From Providencia alcalifaciens (GTDB lineage: Bacteria > Pseudomonadota > Gammaproteobacteria > Enterobacterales > Enterobacteriaceae), in assembly GCA_025961275.1 (NCBI GenBank), contig JAOQNJ010000001.1, positions 3,245,353 to 3,309,352 on the forward strand: 64,000 bases of DNA, given 5' to 3'. Shown one piece after another: positions 1-10,302 of the stretch. Every line of letters begins with the position of its first letter. The stretch's first letter is position 1. Under the pieces are notes generated by a model. It saw only the letters and a list, made by a program, of their open reading frames with translations, was not told the DNA's origin and made no database searches. Position numbers and translations under genes: made by a program.

Positions 1-413
1 CTGAATTTATGGCTCGTTTACCGAATACATTACCCGTGACAGTCATCCGCAATAAAGCGGATAAAACAGGTGAAGAAATCGAATTTGTTGAGGATGTACG
101 TTACCCATTAATTCGCCTGTCTGCTCGTGAAGAGAAAGGGATAGATTTGCTACGCGATCATCTTAAAGAAGCAATGGGTTTTAAAGGTAATACGGAAGGT
201 GGTTTCTTAGCCCGTCGTCGTCACTTGCAAGCATTAGATGCGGCAACGACCCACTTAGATCAAGGTCATGAGCAATTAGTGGTTGCACGTTCTGGTGAGT
301 TACTTGCAGAAGAGCTGCGCCTTGCACAACTGGAATTGAGCGAAATTACGGGTGAGTTTAGCTCTGATGATTTACTCGGCCGAATTTTCTCCAGTTTTTG
401 TATTGGTAAGTAG
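1..413 (+). CDS. mnmE: tRNA modification GTPase MnmE, C-terminal part
   Basis: This is the 3' end of a gene that enters from the left edge; the frame is open from base 3. MnmE works with MnmG to modify the wobble uridine (cmnm5U) of several tRNAs. The fragment carries the last part of the G domain, with NKAD as the guanine-specificity motif, followed by the C-terminal helical domain. It ends in the family's hallmark FCIGK, whose cysteine is essential in characterised homologues. The first ATG in view (position 9) is internal, not a start. No operon partner follows; fdhD converges from the other side. The identification is secure because of the terminal motif. Confidence 0.95.
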   Translation, partial: EFMARLPNTLPVTVIRNKADKTGEEIEFVEDVRYPLIRLSAREEKGIDLLRDHLKEAMGFKGNTEGGFLARRRHLQALDAATTHLDQGHEQLVVARSGELLAEELRLAQLELSEITGEFSSDDLLGRIFSSFCIGK

Positions 414-551
414 TCATACTTGAATTTACTTAGCTGAATGCTGTTGCAAATATGATTTATACATAAAATGATGAGACGTAACAATAGTATGTTTCATCAT
501 TTTATAGAGTCATAGTTTATTACTATTAATATTTCTAGGGTATTAATTCTG

Positions 552-1382
552 TTAATCTATAATTCTGCTTGTATGAGTAAATACCGTTGCTTTTCCTTGG
601 CGACAAAAACCGACTAACGTCAGATTAGCTTTTTGTGCAACTTCAATCGCTAATGAGGTGGCAGCAGAGACAGCAAATAAAATTTCTGCGCCACAGCTAG
701 CCGCTTTTTGTACCATTTCATAACTTGCTCTGCTCGAAACCAGTATCGCACCTTGTTGCCACTCGTTGCGATGCTTCATACCCAACAATTTATCAAGAGC
801 CACATGGCGACCGACATCTTCACAGCCACCAACTAATTGGCCTTCAGGAGATATCCATGCTGCTGCATGAGTACAACCTGTTAGTGCGCCAATCTCTTGG
901 ACTTTTTTGAGTTCAGTTAGAGCATGATCAAGATTCGAAAGTGAGAAGGTTTGAGTAAAAGGTAGGGGGGCAATAGGTTTAAATATTTCATCGAGCTGTT
1001 CCGTTCCGCAGATACCACAACCTGTTCGGCCTGCAAGATTACGCCTACGCTCTTTTAATCCTACAAAGCGACGGCTAGATAATTCGACATGCACTTCAAT
1101 ACCTCGATGGCAGCCCTCGATAATATCAATTCCACGAATTTCTTGACCTGACTGTATAATCCCTTCTGATAGTGAAAATCCGATCGCGAAATCTTCTAAA
1201 TCTTTTGGAGTTGCCATCATCACAACATGTGATATCCCGTTATAGACCAGCGCTACGGGTATTTCTTCTGCGACCCAGTCATTTATTAGACATTCTAGGT
1301 GACCTTTTTGTTGTACGCTTGTAGGATTTGCGCCAACTATTTTGGTCAATTTTGTTTGTTTTGTGTTATTTATTTCATGCAT
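552..1382 (-). CDS. fdhD: Formate dehydrogenase accessory sulfurtransferase FdhD
   Basis: FdhD passes sulfur from IscS to the molybdenum cofactor (bis-MGD) and is needed for active formate dehydrogenases. The 276-residue length is close to the E. coli protein. The conserved CGICG motif lies near residue 121 and supplies the two cysteines of the sulfur relay. The C-terminal half has the glycine- and serine-rich segments typical of the family ([21 protein letters not shown]). It is transcribed away from fdoGHI, the same divergent layout as E. coli fdhD-fdoG, so it serves the neighbouring enzyme. The ATG at 1382 has only a weak upstream GGA; no better start is visible. Confidence 0.95.
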   Translation of the reverse strand: MHEINNTKQTKLTKIVGANPTSVQQKGHLECLINDWVAEEIPVALVYNGISHVVMMATPKDLEDFAIGFSLSEGIIQSGQEIRGIDIIEGCHRGIEVHVELSSRRFVGLKERRRNLAGRTGCGICGTEQLDEIFKPIAPLPFTQTFSLSNLDHALTELKKVQEIGALTGCTHAAAWISPEGQLVGGCEDVGRHVALDKLLGMKHRNEWQQGAILVSSRASYEMVQKAASCGAEILFAVSAATSLAIEVAQKANLTLVGFCRQGKATVFTHTSRIID

Positions 1383-1500
1383 TAGATGAATTCCAAGCGC
1401 TAATGATCCATAATATTAATATGGGTAAAGTGAATTTACACCATTTTCAGGCAATGAACCTGATCACGATATGGAAGACGTTGAATAAAAACAGTTTACC

Positions 1501-1649
1501 TGAATATATCCCAAATAACCCGAATTGCATTTAGGCACTAGCTAAGTTTTTCCATTATAGGAAGCTCGATACACAATATTATGTGAGTCGGGTTGCAGAT
1601 TATTCTGCATGCGCAGCTAACCGTAACTCGAAATATAACGGATATATCA
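1501..1649. repeat. Short inverted-repeat element in the fdhD-fdoG gap
   Basis: The left end (about 1503-1530) and the reverse complement of the right end (about 1619-1649) share a pattern of TATATCC, an AT-rich spacer, then a CGAATTGC or CGAGTTAC core, so the unit has imperfect terminal inverted repeats of about 28 bp. The core TTCGAGTTGCATTTAGGC recurs at 60.5 kb, and related copies lie at 25.6 and 33.8 kb. No coding frame is visible inside. It ends about 53 bp before the fdoG start and fills most of the 320-bp gap, so the fdoG promoter must lie within, upstream of or just after it. It could be a MITE or a structured intergenic repeat. Confidence 0.55.
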
Positions 1650-1702
1650 CTATTTAATTAAAAAATAGGTAAACAAGAGCAATGTAAATGAGGAGATCCC
1701 CC

Positions 1703-4700
1703 ATGCAAGTCAGCAGAAGGCAGTTCTTTAAGATCTGTGCTGGCGGTATGGCGGGTACGACGGCAGCAGCACTGGGTTTTATGCCCTCAACTGCGTTAGC
1801 TTCGACACGTCAGTATAAATTACTGCGTGCGAAAGAAACCCGAAATACCTGCACATACTGCTCTGTCGGTTGTGGTCTGTTAATGTACAGCCTAGGCGAC
1901 GGAGCGAAAAATGCCAAAGAGAGCATTTTTCATATTGAAGGTGACCCGGATCATCCGGTAAACCGTGGTGCACTCTGCCCTAAAGGTGCAGGACTTATTG
2001 ACTTCATTCACAGTGAAAGTCGACTCAAATACCCTGAAGTACGCGAGCCGGGTACGAATGAATGGAAACGCATCTCTTGGAATGAAGCCTTCGACCGCAT
2101 CGCCAAGTTGATGAAAGAAGACCGTGATGCCAACTTTATTAAAGAAAACAAAGATGGTGTAACGGTAAACCGTTGGCTGACTACAGGCATGCTCTGTGCA
2201 TCAGCAGCGAGTAACGAAACAGGTTTTGTCTCCCAGAAATTTACTCGTTCCCTCGGCATGCTTGCCGTGGATAACCAAGCACGCGTTTGACACGGACCAA
2301 CGGTAGCAAGTCTTGCTCCAACATTTGGTCGCGGTGCGATGACCAACCACTGGGTTGACATTAAAAACGCAAACCTGATTATTGTTATGGGTGGTAATGC
2401 GGCAGAAGCGCATCCAGTCGGTTTCCGCTGGGCGATGGAAGCCAAAATCCACAATAAAGCCAAACTTATTGTTATTGATCCACGCTTTACCCGTACAGCG
2501 GCTGTGGCGGATTTTTACACGCCTATCCGTTCTGGTACTGATATTGCTTTCTTGTCAGGTGTGATTAAATACCTACTGGATAATAAAAAAATTCAGCAGG
2601 AATACGTCGAAGCTTATACCAATGCTAGTCTGATTATCCGTGAAGATTATGGATTTGATGATGGCCTATTCACTGGCTACGACGCTGAAAAACGTCAGTA
2701 TGACAAAACGACGTGGAACTATGAGATGGATGAGAATGGCTTCGCATTACGCGACCCAACTCTGACTCACCCTCGTTGTGTCTTAAATTTACTGAAAGAG
2801 CACGTTAGCCGCTATACACCAGAAGTGGTCACTAATATCTGTGGTACACCAATCGAAGACTTTCTGAAAGTCTGTGAGTACATTGCAAAAACTAGTGCAA
2901 AAGATAAAACAGCATCATTCTTGTATGCGCTGGGTTGGACTCAACACACTGTTGGTGCACAAAATATTCGTACCATGGCAATGATCCAATTGTTGCTCGG
3001 TAACATGGGGATGCTAGGTGGTGGTGTTAACGCATTGCGTGGTCACTCGAACATTCAAGGGCTGACTGACTTAGGGCTGTTATCTCAAAGCTTACCGGGT
3101 TACATGACCTTACCTTCTGAGAAACAAACCACAATCGAAAGTTATTTAGCTGCCAATACACCAAAAATGACCCAACCTGGTCAAGTGAACTATTGGAGTA
3201 ATTACCCGAAATTCTTCGTCAGTATGATGAAAACTTTCTATGGCGATAAAGCACAGAAAGAGAATAGCTGGGGTTTTGATTGGTTGCCGAAATGGGATCA
3301 GGTCTACGACGTGTTACGTTATTTCGAGATGATGGATAAAGGCGAAGTTAATGGTTATATCTGCCAAGGCTTTAACCCATTAGCGTCATTCCCGAATAAA
3401 AACAAAGTCGTTAAGTCACTGTCTAAGTTGAAATTTTTAGTGACTATTGACCCGCTGAATACAGAAACTTCAAACTTCTGGCAAAACCACGGCGAAATGA
3501 ATGATGTGGATCCGGCTGCCATTCAAACTACCGTATTCCGTCTACCATCTTGCTGTTTTGCTGAAGAGAATGGTTCGATTGTTAACTCCGCGCGTTGGTT
3601 GCAGTGGCACTGGAAAGGTGCGGATGCCCCAGGTGAAGCCATCAGTGATGGTGAAATTCTATCCGGTATTTATCACCGTATGCGTAAACTCTATGAAATA
3701 GAGGGAGGAGCATCACCAGAGCCAGTATTGAATATGACGTGGAACTACTTTGACCGTGATAATCCAACTCCGGAAGAAGTGGCACAAGAAAACAATGGTT
3801 ACGCGCTAGTCGATCTGAAAGATGCTGATGGCAAAATTATTGCGAAAAAAGGTGAATTGCTGAGTTCGTTCGCCCAATTACGTGATGATGGAACAACAGC
3901 AAGCGGATGCTGGATCTTTGCAGGTAGCTGGACACCGCAAGGTAATCAGATGGCTCGTCGTGATAACTCTGACCCAACTGGTTTGGGTAACACATTGGGC
4001 TGGGCATGGGCATGGCCGTTAAACCGTCGGGTTATTTATAACCGCGCTTCTGCTGACCCAATGGGTAAACCATGGGATCCGCATCGCCAAATCCTTGAAT
4101 GGGATGGCAACAAGTGGACGGGTATGGACGTACCAGATTACAGCAATGCGCCTCCGGGTAGTGGAGTTCATCCGTTTATCATGCAACCTGAAGGTATGGG
4201 TCGCCTGTTTGCACTGGATAAAATGGCCGAAGGTCCTTTCCCAGAGCATTATGAACCGATTGAAACCCCTCTTGACACGAACCCATTACATCCAAATGTG
4301 GTCTCGAACCCTGCAGCTCGTGTCTTTAAAGATGACTGGGCTCAGATGGGGAAAGCGACAGAGTTCCCGTATGTTGGAACAACCTATCGTTTAACCGAAC
4401 ATTTCCATTATTGGACAAAACATGCACTGTTGAATGCCATCATTCAGCCACAGCAATTTATCGAAATTGGTGATCGCTTGGCAAATGAGAAAGGTATTAA
4501 GCAAGGCGATACGGTAAAAGTCAGCTCTAAACGTGGCTACATCAAAGCAAAAGCGGTCGTGACTAAACGTATTCATACGTTGAAAGTTGACGGCAAAGAT
4601 ATTGATACCATCGGTATCCCTATCCACTGGGGCTTTGAAGGTTTGGCTGTGAAAGGCTTTATTGCTAACACACTGACACCCTATGTGGGTGATGCCAACA

Positions 4701-4750
4701 CGCAAACGCCAGAATTTAAAGCATTCCTTGTCAATGTGGAAAAGGTGTAA
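1703..4750 (+). CDS. fdoG: Formate dehydrogenase-O major subunit, selenocysteine-containing
   Basis: This is the catalytic subunit of the membrane-bound, periplasm-facing formate dehydrogenase; it oxidises formate to CO2 at a bis-MGD molybdenum site. A TGA at 2288-2290 is read as selenocysteine 196, in the context NQARV-Sec-HGPTVAS, and the frame is open on both sides to 4750. Starting at ATG 1703 gives 1015 residues with a Tat signal (SRRQFFK) at residues 4-10. The upstream ATG at 1688 overlaps the AGGAG ribosome site and is unlikely to be used. Cys50, Cys53 and Cys57 plus a later ALCPKG cysteine bind a 4Fe-4S cluster. The N-terminus (MQVSRRQFFKICAGG) matches the Fdo rather than the Fdn paralogue as I recall them. 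fdoH follows after 11 bp. An automatic caller would split this gene in two. Confidence 0.97.
2302..2319 (+). promoter_or_regulatory. Bacterial SECIS hairpin of fdoG
   Basis: The hairpin begins 11 nt after the in-frame UGA (2288-2290). GG pairs with CC, a bulged U is at 2304, AGCA (2305-2308) pairs with UGCU (2314-2317), and the apical loop is AGUCU. A bulged U and a loop GU are the features SelB is known to recognise in the E. coli fdhF and fdnG SECIS elements. selA and selB are in the same window, which supports decoding. Confidence 0.85.
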
Positions 4751-4761
4751 GGAGATAAATT

Positions 4762-5706
4762 ATGTCAATGCAATCACAGGACATTATTCGTCGTTCTGCC
4801 ACCAATTCCCTGACGCCCCCACCTCAGGTGCGGGACTTTAAGGAAGAAGTGGCGAAGCTGATTGATGTCACCACCTGTATCGGCTGTAAAGCCTGTCAGG
4901 TAGCGTGTTCTGAGTGGAACGATATTCGTGATAAAATCGGGACTAACATTGGGGTTTATGATAACCCATTGGATTTGACGGCGAAGTCATGGACCGTTAT
5001 GCGTTTTTCTGAAATTGAAGAGAATGGCAAGTTTGAGTGGCTTATCCGAAAAGATGGCTGCATGCATTGCTATGATCCGGGCTGCCTTAAGGCTTGTCCG
5101 TCAGAAGGCGCAATTGTTCAGTATAAAAACGGAATTGTTGATTTTCAATCTGAGCACTGTATTGGTTGTGGTTACTGTATCGCGGGCTGTCCGTTCGACG
5201 TACCGCGTATCAACCAAGAAGATAATCGTGCGTACAAATGTACGCTCTGTGTCGACCGTGTTGAAGTGGGCCAAGAACCTGCCTGTGTGAAAACGTGTCC
5301 AACCGGCGCTATCCATTTCGGTAGCAAAGAGGACATGATTGGATTGGCAACAGATCGCGTTAGCGAACTGAAAACGCGTGGTTACAATAACGCAGGTTTG
5401 TACGACCCAGAGGGCGTTGGTGGAACACACGTCATGTATGTGCTGCATCATGCTGATAAACCTCAGTTGTATCATGGATTACCGGAAAACCCGACAATCA
5501 GCCCGACAGTCACTTTCTGGAAAGGTATCTGGAAGCCGTTAGCAGCGGTTGGTTTTGCTGCGACTTTTGCGGCGGCCCTGTTCCACTATGTGGGTATTGG
5601 TCCGAACCGCGTCTCCAAAAAAGAAGAAGAAGAGGCACTGGAAGATCTCCATAACTCGACATCTTCTCATACTGATAAGTCAGTTGAAGGGGAGGATCAA
5701 AAATGA
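4762..5706 (+). CDS. fdoH: Formate dehydrogenase-O iron-sulfur subunit
   Basis: FdoH carries electrons from the FdoG active site to the cytochrome b subunit. It has four ferredoxin-type cysteine groups: [37 protein letters not shown] and CTLCVDR with a later CVKTC, as expected for four 4Fe-4S clusters. A hydrophobic helix near residues 250-272 anchors it in the membrane, followed by a charged tail rich in Lys and Glu. At 314 residues it is slightly longer than E. coli FdoH (about 300). A GGAGA site lies just before ATG 4762, 11 bp after fdoG, and its stop overlaps the fdoI start as ATGA. Confidence 0.96.
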   Translation: MSMQSQDIIRRSATNSLTPPPQVRDFKEEVAKLIDVTTCIGCKACQVACSEWNDIRDKIGTNIGVYDNPLDLTAKSWTVMRFSEIEENGKFEWLIRKDGCMHCYDPGCLKACPSEGAIVQYKNGIVDFQSEHCIGCGYCIAGCPFDVPRINQEDNRAYKCTLCVDRVEVGQEPACVKTCPTGAIHFGSKEDMIGLATDRVSELKTRGYNNAGLYDPEGVGGTHVMYVLHHADKPQLYHGLPENPTISPTVTFWKGIWKPLAAVGFAATFAAALFHYVGIGPNRVSKKEEEEALEDLHNSTSSHTDKSVEGEDQK

Positions 5707-6368
5707 TGCCTGAAGATAATGAAAAAATTATTCGTCATAAGCCAATTGAAAGGATAAATCACTGGGTTGTTGTGATTTGCTTTTTGTTCACGGCCGTGAG
5801 TGGATTGGGTTTCTTTTTCCCATCACTGAACTGGTTCATGAACATTTTAGGCACACCGCAACTCGCTAGGATTTTGCATCCGTTTGTCGGCTCAGCGATG
5901 TTCCTCTTGTTTATCTTTATGTTTATTCGTTATTTTCACCATAACTTTATTAATAAAGAAGATATTATATGGGCGAAAAATATCGATAAAGTGCTGAAGA
6001 ACCAAGAAGCTGGAGACGTCGGTCAATATAACCTCGGTCAGAAAGGGGTGTATTGGGTGGTTACTGTCTGCTTACTGCTACTGGCAGTGAGTGGCGTGAT
6101 TATGTGGCGTCCTTACTTTGCAGACTTTTTCTCAATTCCAATTTATCGAGCTGCGATTCTCGTGCACTCCCTATCAGCTATTGCCCTGATCATCATGATT
6201 GTCGTGCATGCTTATGCGGCGATTTGGGTTAAGGGTTCAGTACGCGCGATGGTAGAAGGTTGGGTCACTCGTGGGTGGGCTAAAAAGCATCATCCACGTT
6301 GGTATCGTGAAATTGTTGCAAGAGAGAAACAGCAACAGCAGCAAAAGCAACAAGAAAAGAAGAATTAA
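5703..6368 (+). CDS. fdoI: Formate dehydrogenase-O cytochrome b556 subunit
   Basis: FdoI is the haem b membrane subunit that passes formate electrons to quinone. The protein begins with the family pattern [13 protein letters not shown], in which the histidine can ligate haem, and has four hydrophobic segments. Further histidines sit in HPFVG, RYFHHNF, VHSLSA and VVHAYAAIW. At 221 residues it matches the family (211-217 in E. coli). It ends in an unusual glutamine-rich tail (QQQQQKQQ). The start overlaps the fdoH stop by four bases, so the two are translationally coupled; a second ATG follows immediately at 5706. Confidence 0.95.
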   Translation: MMPEDNEKIIRHKPIERINHWVVVICFLFTAVSGLGFFFPSLNWFMNILGTPQLARILHPFVGSAMFLLFIFMFIRYFHHNFINKEDIIWAKNIDKVLKNQEAGDVGQYNLGQKGVYWVVTVCLLLLAVSGVIMWRPYFADFFSIPIYRAAILVHSLSAIALIIMIVVHAYAAIWVKGSVRAMVEGWVTRGWAKKHHPRWYREIVAREKQQQQQKQQEKKN

Positions 6369-7198
6369 TTTTTTTCACCGTTGAAGGTTGATGAATGAAC
6401 CCACAAGCAATGAAAATTGTTTGTGGGTTTTTTTTATTGTTATTTTTACGTTTTTTGATAATCAATATAGAGCTATTTGTGGTGATATATATAGTAATTA
6501 GTTTTTAATGCAATTAAATATCAATAATTATCTAAAATAATAAGTTAGCTCTCTTTATCTAACTTACGAATAATTAAAATCCAATTGATAATCATTTTTA
6601 TATTAATTAATGTACTAATCCAAAATCAAATCAAAAAAGATCATCCATAAATGACATTTTTTAGATTTCTTAAATCCAAAGTTAATTAAAAAATTTATAT
6701 CAATACTATAAATTTCATACTAAATTGATACAGATTAAAAAATTATAATTATTTTTTGATTCTGCCTATTTAAACTCTTAATCTCAATCTATAGCGTATA
6801 CACCCTAAAAAGAGTACTTGGTATTTTTTCAAAAAATTCTTTATTTCTATTTGTAATACGCTATTTGGTAGCCTATCGTTTACTTTGGTGATTAAAAAGG
6901 ATTGCAACATAATGATAAATGTTTGCTTAAGTACGTTAATTTCTGGCTATCAAATTGAGAGCGAATTAGATACTTGAAACCAAGCAACTTAATTATTGTG
7001 GACAGATTTTGTTCAATATGATTAATTAAGTAATATTGAAATTCAATTAATAATAAATTAATGGATTTCCGCGAAAAAATTTGCTAGGTAATTATATTGC
7101 AGTCAAAAAATAATCTAACTTGAGTGGCAGTTTATTGAGAAATACCAACCATAAACGCCCTATTTATATTTTTTAGAATAGAAATTATGAGGTAACTT
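6369..7198. other. AT-rich gap between fdoI and the oxalate module
   Basis: Beyond the fdoI terminator this 830-bp stretch has no convincing coding frame on either strand. It is strongly AT-rich. It ends with a GAGGTAA ribosome site before frc. The promoter for the oxalate operon is presumably here, but no single strong sigma-70 pair stands out. An insertion boundary is plausible because fdhE directly follows fdoI in E. coli. Confidence 0.5.
6398..6436 (+). terminator. Rho-independent terminator of fdoGHI
   Basis: AACCCACAA (plus GCAA) pairs with TTG and TTGTGGGTT around a short A-rich loop, followed by a run of eight T. It lies 30 bp after the fdoI stop. Confidence 0.9.
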
Positions 7199-8449
7199 AT
7201 GGATCTTCCTTTACAAGGTATCAAAGTTCTTGATTTTACAGGTGTGCAATCTGGCCCATCTTGCACGCAGATGCTCGCATGGTTTGGCGCGGACGTAATT
7301 AAAATTGAACGTCCTGGAGTCGGTGATGTTACTCGTAATCAATTAAGAGATATACCTGATGTTGATGCTCTTTACTTCACAATGCTCAACAGCAATAAAC
7401 GTTCCGTTGAATTGAATACGAAAACACCGGAAGGTAAAGAGGTAATGGAGCGTCTCATTAAACAAGCAGACGTATTAGTTGAAAACTTTCATCCAGGTGC
7501 AATCGACCACATGGGTTTTACATGGGAGCATATTCAGGAGCTGAACCCACGTCTGATTTTTGGTTCTATTAAAGGGTTTAATGAAAATTCCCCTTATGCA
7601 GACGTTAAAGCTTATGAAAATGTTGCTCAAGCCGCTGGTGGTGCTGCATCTACAACTGGGTTTTGGGATGGCCCACCATTAGTCAGTTCTGCCGCGTTAG
7701 GTGATAGCAATACCGGAATGCACTTACTTATTGGATTGCTTGCAGCATTATTACATCGTGAAAAAACAGGTAAAGGCCAACGAGTGACTATGTCGATGCA
7801 AGATGCTGTTCTAAACTTGTGTCGAGTTAAATTACGTGACCAACAGCGATTAGAAAAAGTTGGCTACCTTGAAGAATATCCACAGTATCCTAATGGAACA
7901 TTTGGTGATGCTGTACCCCGTGGCGGGAATGCAGGTGGCGGTGGTCAGCCAGGTTGGATCCTGAAATGTAAGGGATGGGAAACTGATCCAAATGCTTATA
8001 TTTATTTTACTATCCAAGAGCAAGATTGGGAGCAGACTTGCGTTGCAATTGGAAAACCAGAGTGGGCTACAGATCCTGCTTATAATACACCGAAGGCTCG
8101 TCAGCCGCATATCTTTGATATTTTTGCTGAGATAGAAAAATTCTTAGCCGATAAAGACAAACATGAAGCTGTTGAGTATTTGAGCAAATATGGAGTGCCT
8201 TGTGCACCAGTACTCAGTATGCGTGAAATTGCACGCGACCAATCATTACGCGAAAGCGGCAGTGTTGTTGAAGTTGAACAACCAAAACGTGGTAAATACC
8301 TGACGATAGGGTGCCCAATGAAGTTCTCCTCATTCACTCCAGAGATTAAGAATGCTCCTTTGCTGGGTGAGCATACTGATGAAGTATTAACGGAATTGGG
8401 TTATAGCTCAGAGCAAATAGCCTCAATGCGTGCTAACAAAGCCATTTAA
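7199..8449 (+). CDS. frc: Formyl-CoA:oxalate CoA-transferase (first copy)
   Basis: This class III CoA-transferase moves CoA from formyl-CoA to oxalate, giving oxalyl-CoA and formate. The 416-residue length equals E. coli Frc (YfdW), and the sequence follows it almost throughout. The catalytic aspartate is Asp169 in [10 protein letters not shown]. The glycine loop GGGGQPG begins at residue 246. The N-terminal [15 protein letters not shown] and [10 protein letters not shown] motifs bind CoA. A GAGGTAA site precedes ATG 7199. oxc follows after a short hairpin, as in the E. coli frc-oxc-yfdV-yfdE operon. Bases 7244-7750 are identical to the second copy at 11355-11861. Confidence 0.95.
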   Translation: MDLPLQGIKVLDFTGVQSGPSCTQMLAWFGADVIKIERPGVGDVTRNQLRDIPDVDALYFTMLNSNKRSVELNTKTPEGKEVMERLIKQADVLVENFHPGAIDHMGFTWEHIQELNPRLIFGSIKGFNENSPYADVKAYENVAQAAGGAASTTGFWDGPPLVSSAALGDSNTGMHLLIGLLAALLHREKTGKGQRVTMSMQDAVLNLCRVKLRDQQRLEKVGYLEEYPQYPNGTFGDAVPRGGNAGGGGQPGWILKCKGWETDPNAYIYFTIQEQDWEQTCVAIGKPEWATDPAYNTPKARQPHIFDIFAEIEKFLADKDKHEAVEYLSKYGVPCAPVLSMREIARDQSLRESGSVVEVEQPKRGKYLTIGCPMKFSSFTPEIKNAPLLGEHTDEVLTELGYSSEQIASMRANKAI

Positions 8450-8458
8450 CCTTAAATT

Positions 8459-8494
8459 AGGGAGCTTTTTTAATCGGCTCCCTCTACATTTTTT
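8459..8494 (+). terminator. Intercistronic hairpin between frc and oxc
   Basis: AGGGAGC (8459-8465) pairs perfectly with GCTCCCT (8477-8483) around an 11-nt loop, and a T-rich tract follows a few bases later. It lies 10 bp after the frc stop. It could be a leaky terminator that lowers oxc expression, or an mRNA-stabilising hairpin. Confidence 0.5.
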
Positions 8495-8505
8495 ATGAGG
8501 TGGAT

Positions 8506-10209
8506 ATGTCTACTGATCAAACCCAAAACTTAACAGATGGCATGCATATTATTGTTGATGCTCTAAAACTAAATGGTATTGACACTATTTATGGTGTGGT
8601 TGGGATCCCTGTCACTGATTTGGCAAGGCATGCTCAAGCTGAAGGTATTCGCTATATTGGATTTCGTCATGAGCAATCTGCTGGTAATGCGGCTGCAATT
8701 AGCGGATTTCTTACACAAAAACCAGGTATTTGTTTAACAGTTTCTGCCCCAGGATTTTTAAATGGCATGGTGGCATTAGCTAATGCGACAACCAACGGCT
8801 TCCCAATGATCCAAATCAGTGGCTCTAGTGATAGAGCAATTATTGATTTGCAACAAGGCGACTATGAAGAACTTGATCAGATGAATGTGGCAAAGCCTTT
8901 TGCTAAAGCATCTTATCGAGTTAACAAACCAGAAGATTTAGGCATTGCTCTCGCGAGAGCTATTCGTGCTTCAGTATCTGGTCGGCCGGGTGGGGTATAT
9001 CTTGATTTAACGAGCGAAGTGCTGGCTGCAGTCATGGATAAAGATGCCGCAGATAAAACGATTTTTAAAGTTGAAGATCCTGCACCACGTCAATTACCTG
9101 CTCCTGATACCGTTAATAAAGCACTTGAGCTACTTGCCAATGCAAAACGCCCACTAATCATTTTGGGTAAAGGCGCTGCTTATGCTCAAGCAGACCAAAA
9201 TATTCGTCAATTTATAGAAACTACAGGTATTCCTTACTTACCTATGTCGATGGCGAAAGGTTTATTGCCTGATGATCATCCTCAGTCAGCGGCATCTGCT
9301 CGCTCCCACGCACTTTCTAATGCTGATGTCATCGTGCTAATGGGGGCACGTTTGAATTGGTTATTAGATCATGGAAAAGGTAAACATTGGTCTCCAGATA
9401 CTCAGTTTATTCAATTAGATATTGAACCATCAGAAATTGATAGTAATCGCCCAATTACTGCACCAGTTGTTGGTGATATCTATTCTAGTATTGCGGCTTT
9501 ACTTGCTGGTCTGAAAGTAACACCGGTGAAATCACCAAGTGAATGGATGGCAGGTATTGACGAACAAAAGAAAGTAAATAACGAGAAAATGGCAGTTAAG
9601 CTTAATACTGATACGTCACCGCTCAACTATTTCAATGCGCTACGTGCTATCCGGGATGTGTTAGTTAACTATAAAGATGTTTATGTAGTTAACGAAGGTG
9701 CTAACACCCTCGATAATGCGCGTAATATCATCGAGATGTATCAACCTCGTCATCGATTAGATTGTGGTACATGGGGTGTTATGGGGATCGGCATGGGATA
9801 TGCTGTAGGTGCTGCTGTAACTAGTGGTAAGCCTGTGGTAGCCATCGAGGGAGATAGTGCGTTTGGTTTTAGCGGAATGGAAATTGAAACAATTTGCCGT
9901 TACAAGCTGCCCGTTACAATTCTCATTTTCAATAATGGCGGTATTTATCGTGGCGATGGTGTCAATCTACATGGTGACCAAGACCCTTCTCCAACAGAAT
10001 TAATGAGTAATGCTCATTATGATAAAATGATCGAAGCATTCGGTGGCATTGGTTATAACGCGACTACAGCGTATGAAATTCAGCAAGCATTAAAAGCAGG
10101 ATTAACATCGGGTAAACCAACGCTAATTAACGTAGTGATTGATCCTGCCGTAGGCACTGAAAGTGGTCATATAGGAAATTTAAATCCAAAGTCAGTAGCT
10201 AAAAATTAA
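8506..10209 (+). CDS. oxc: Oxalyl-CoA decarboxylase
   Basis: Oxc is a thiamine-diphosphate enzyme that decarboxylates oxalyl-CoA to formyl-CoA and CO2; formyl-CoA returns to Frc. From ATG 8506 the protein is 567 residues, close to E. coli Oxc (564). The N-terminal domain has the catalytic-glutamate region FRHEQSAGNAAA. The C-terminal ThDP site shows GDSAFGFSGMEIET followed by NNGGIYRGDG, the GDG(S)...NN pattern. A GTG at 8500 is also in frame, but GAGG at 8497-8500 is best spaced for ATG 8506. The frc-oxc pairing supports oxalate catabolism or oxalate-dependent acid tolerance. Confidence 0.95.
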   Translation: MSTDQTQNLTDGMHIIVDALKLNGIDTIYGVVGIPVTDLARHAQAEGIRYIGFRHEQSAGNAAAISGFLTQKPGICLTVSAPGFLNGMVALANATTNGFPMIQISGSSDRAIIDLQQGDYEELDQMNVAKPFAKASYRVNKPEDLGIALARAIRASVSGRPGGVYLDLTSEVLAAVMDKDAADKTIFKVEDPAPRQLPAPDTVNKALELLANAKRPLIILGKGAAYAQADQNIRQFIETTGIPYLPMSMAKGLLPDDHPQSAASARSHALSNADVIVLMGARLNWLLDHGKGKHWSPDTQFIQLDIEPSEIDSNRPITAPVVGDIYSSIAALLAGLKVTPVKSPSEWMAGIDEQKKVNNEKMAVKLNTDTSPLNYFNALRAIRDVLVNYKDVYVVNEGANTLDNARNIIEMYQPRHRLDCGTWGVMGIGMGYAVGAAVTSGKPVVAIEGDSAFGFSGMEIETICRYKLPVTILIFNNGGIYRGDGVNLHGDQDPSPTELMSNAHYDKMIEAFGGIGYNATTAYEIQQALKAGLTSGKPTLINVVIDPAVGTESGHIGNLNPKSVAKN

Positions 10210-10243
10210 GAAACTTTCATATCAAAACACTTGAAGTATTCGC

Positions 10244-10268
10244 GCGCTATTTTATTTAAAAATAGCGC
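10244..10268 (+). terminator. Intercistronic hairpin between oxc and yfdV
   Basis: GCGCTATTTT (10244-10253) pairs perfectly with AAAATAGCGC (10259-10268) around a 5-nt loop. Only TTT follows, so this may be a weak terminator or a stability hairpin in the operon mRNA, 34 bp after the oxc stop. Confidence 0.45.
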
Positions 10269-10302
10269 TTTCAAGTTATTCCTAAAAGTTAGGTAAATAA
10301 TT

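Noticed and set aside
2339-4750. Separate 803-residue oxidoreductase gene starting at ATG 2339
   Set aside because: It is the 3' part of fdoG read after the selenocysteine UGA at 2288; frame and homology continue across the stop.
6581-6600. Fur-box-like TTGATAATCATTTTT upstream of the oxalate module
   Set aside because: It matches one half of the consensus in a very AT-rich stretch where such matches arise by chance, and it is 600 bp from the gene.
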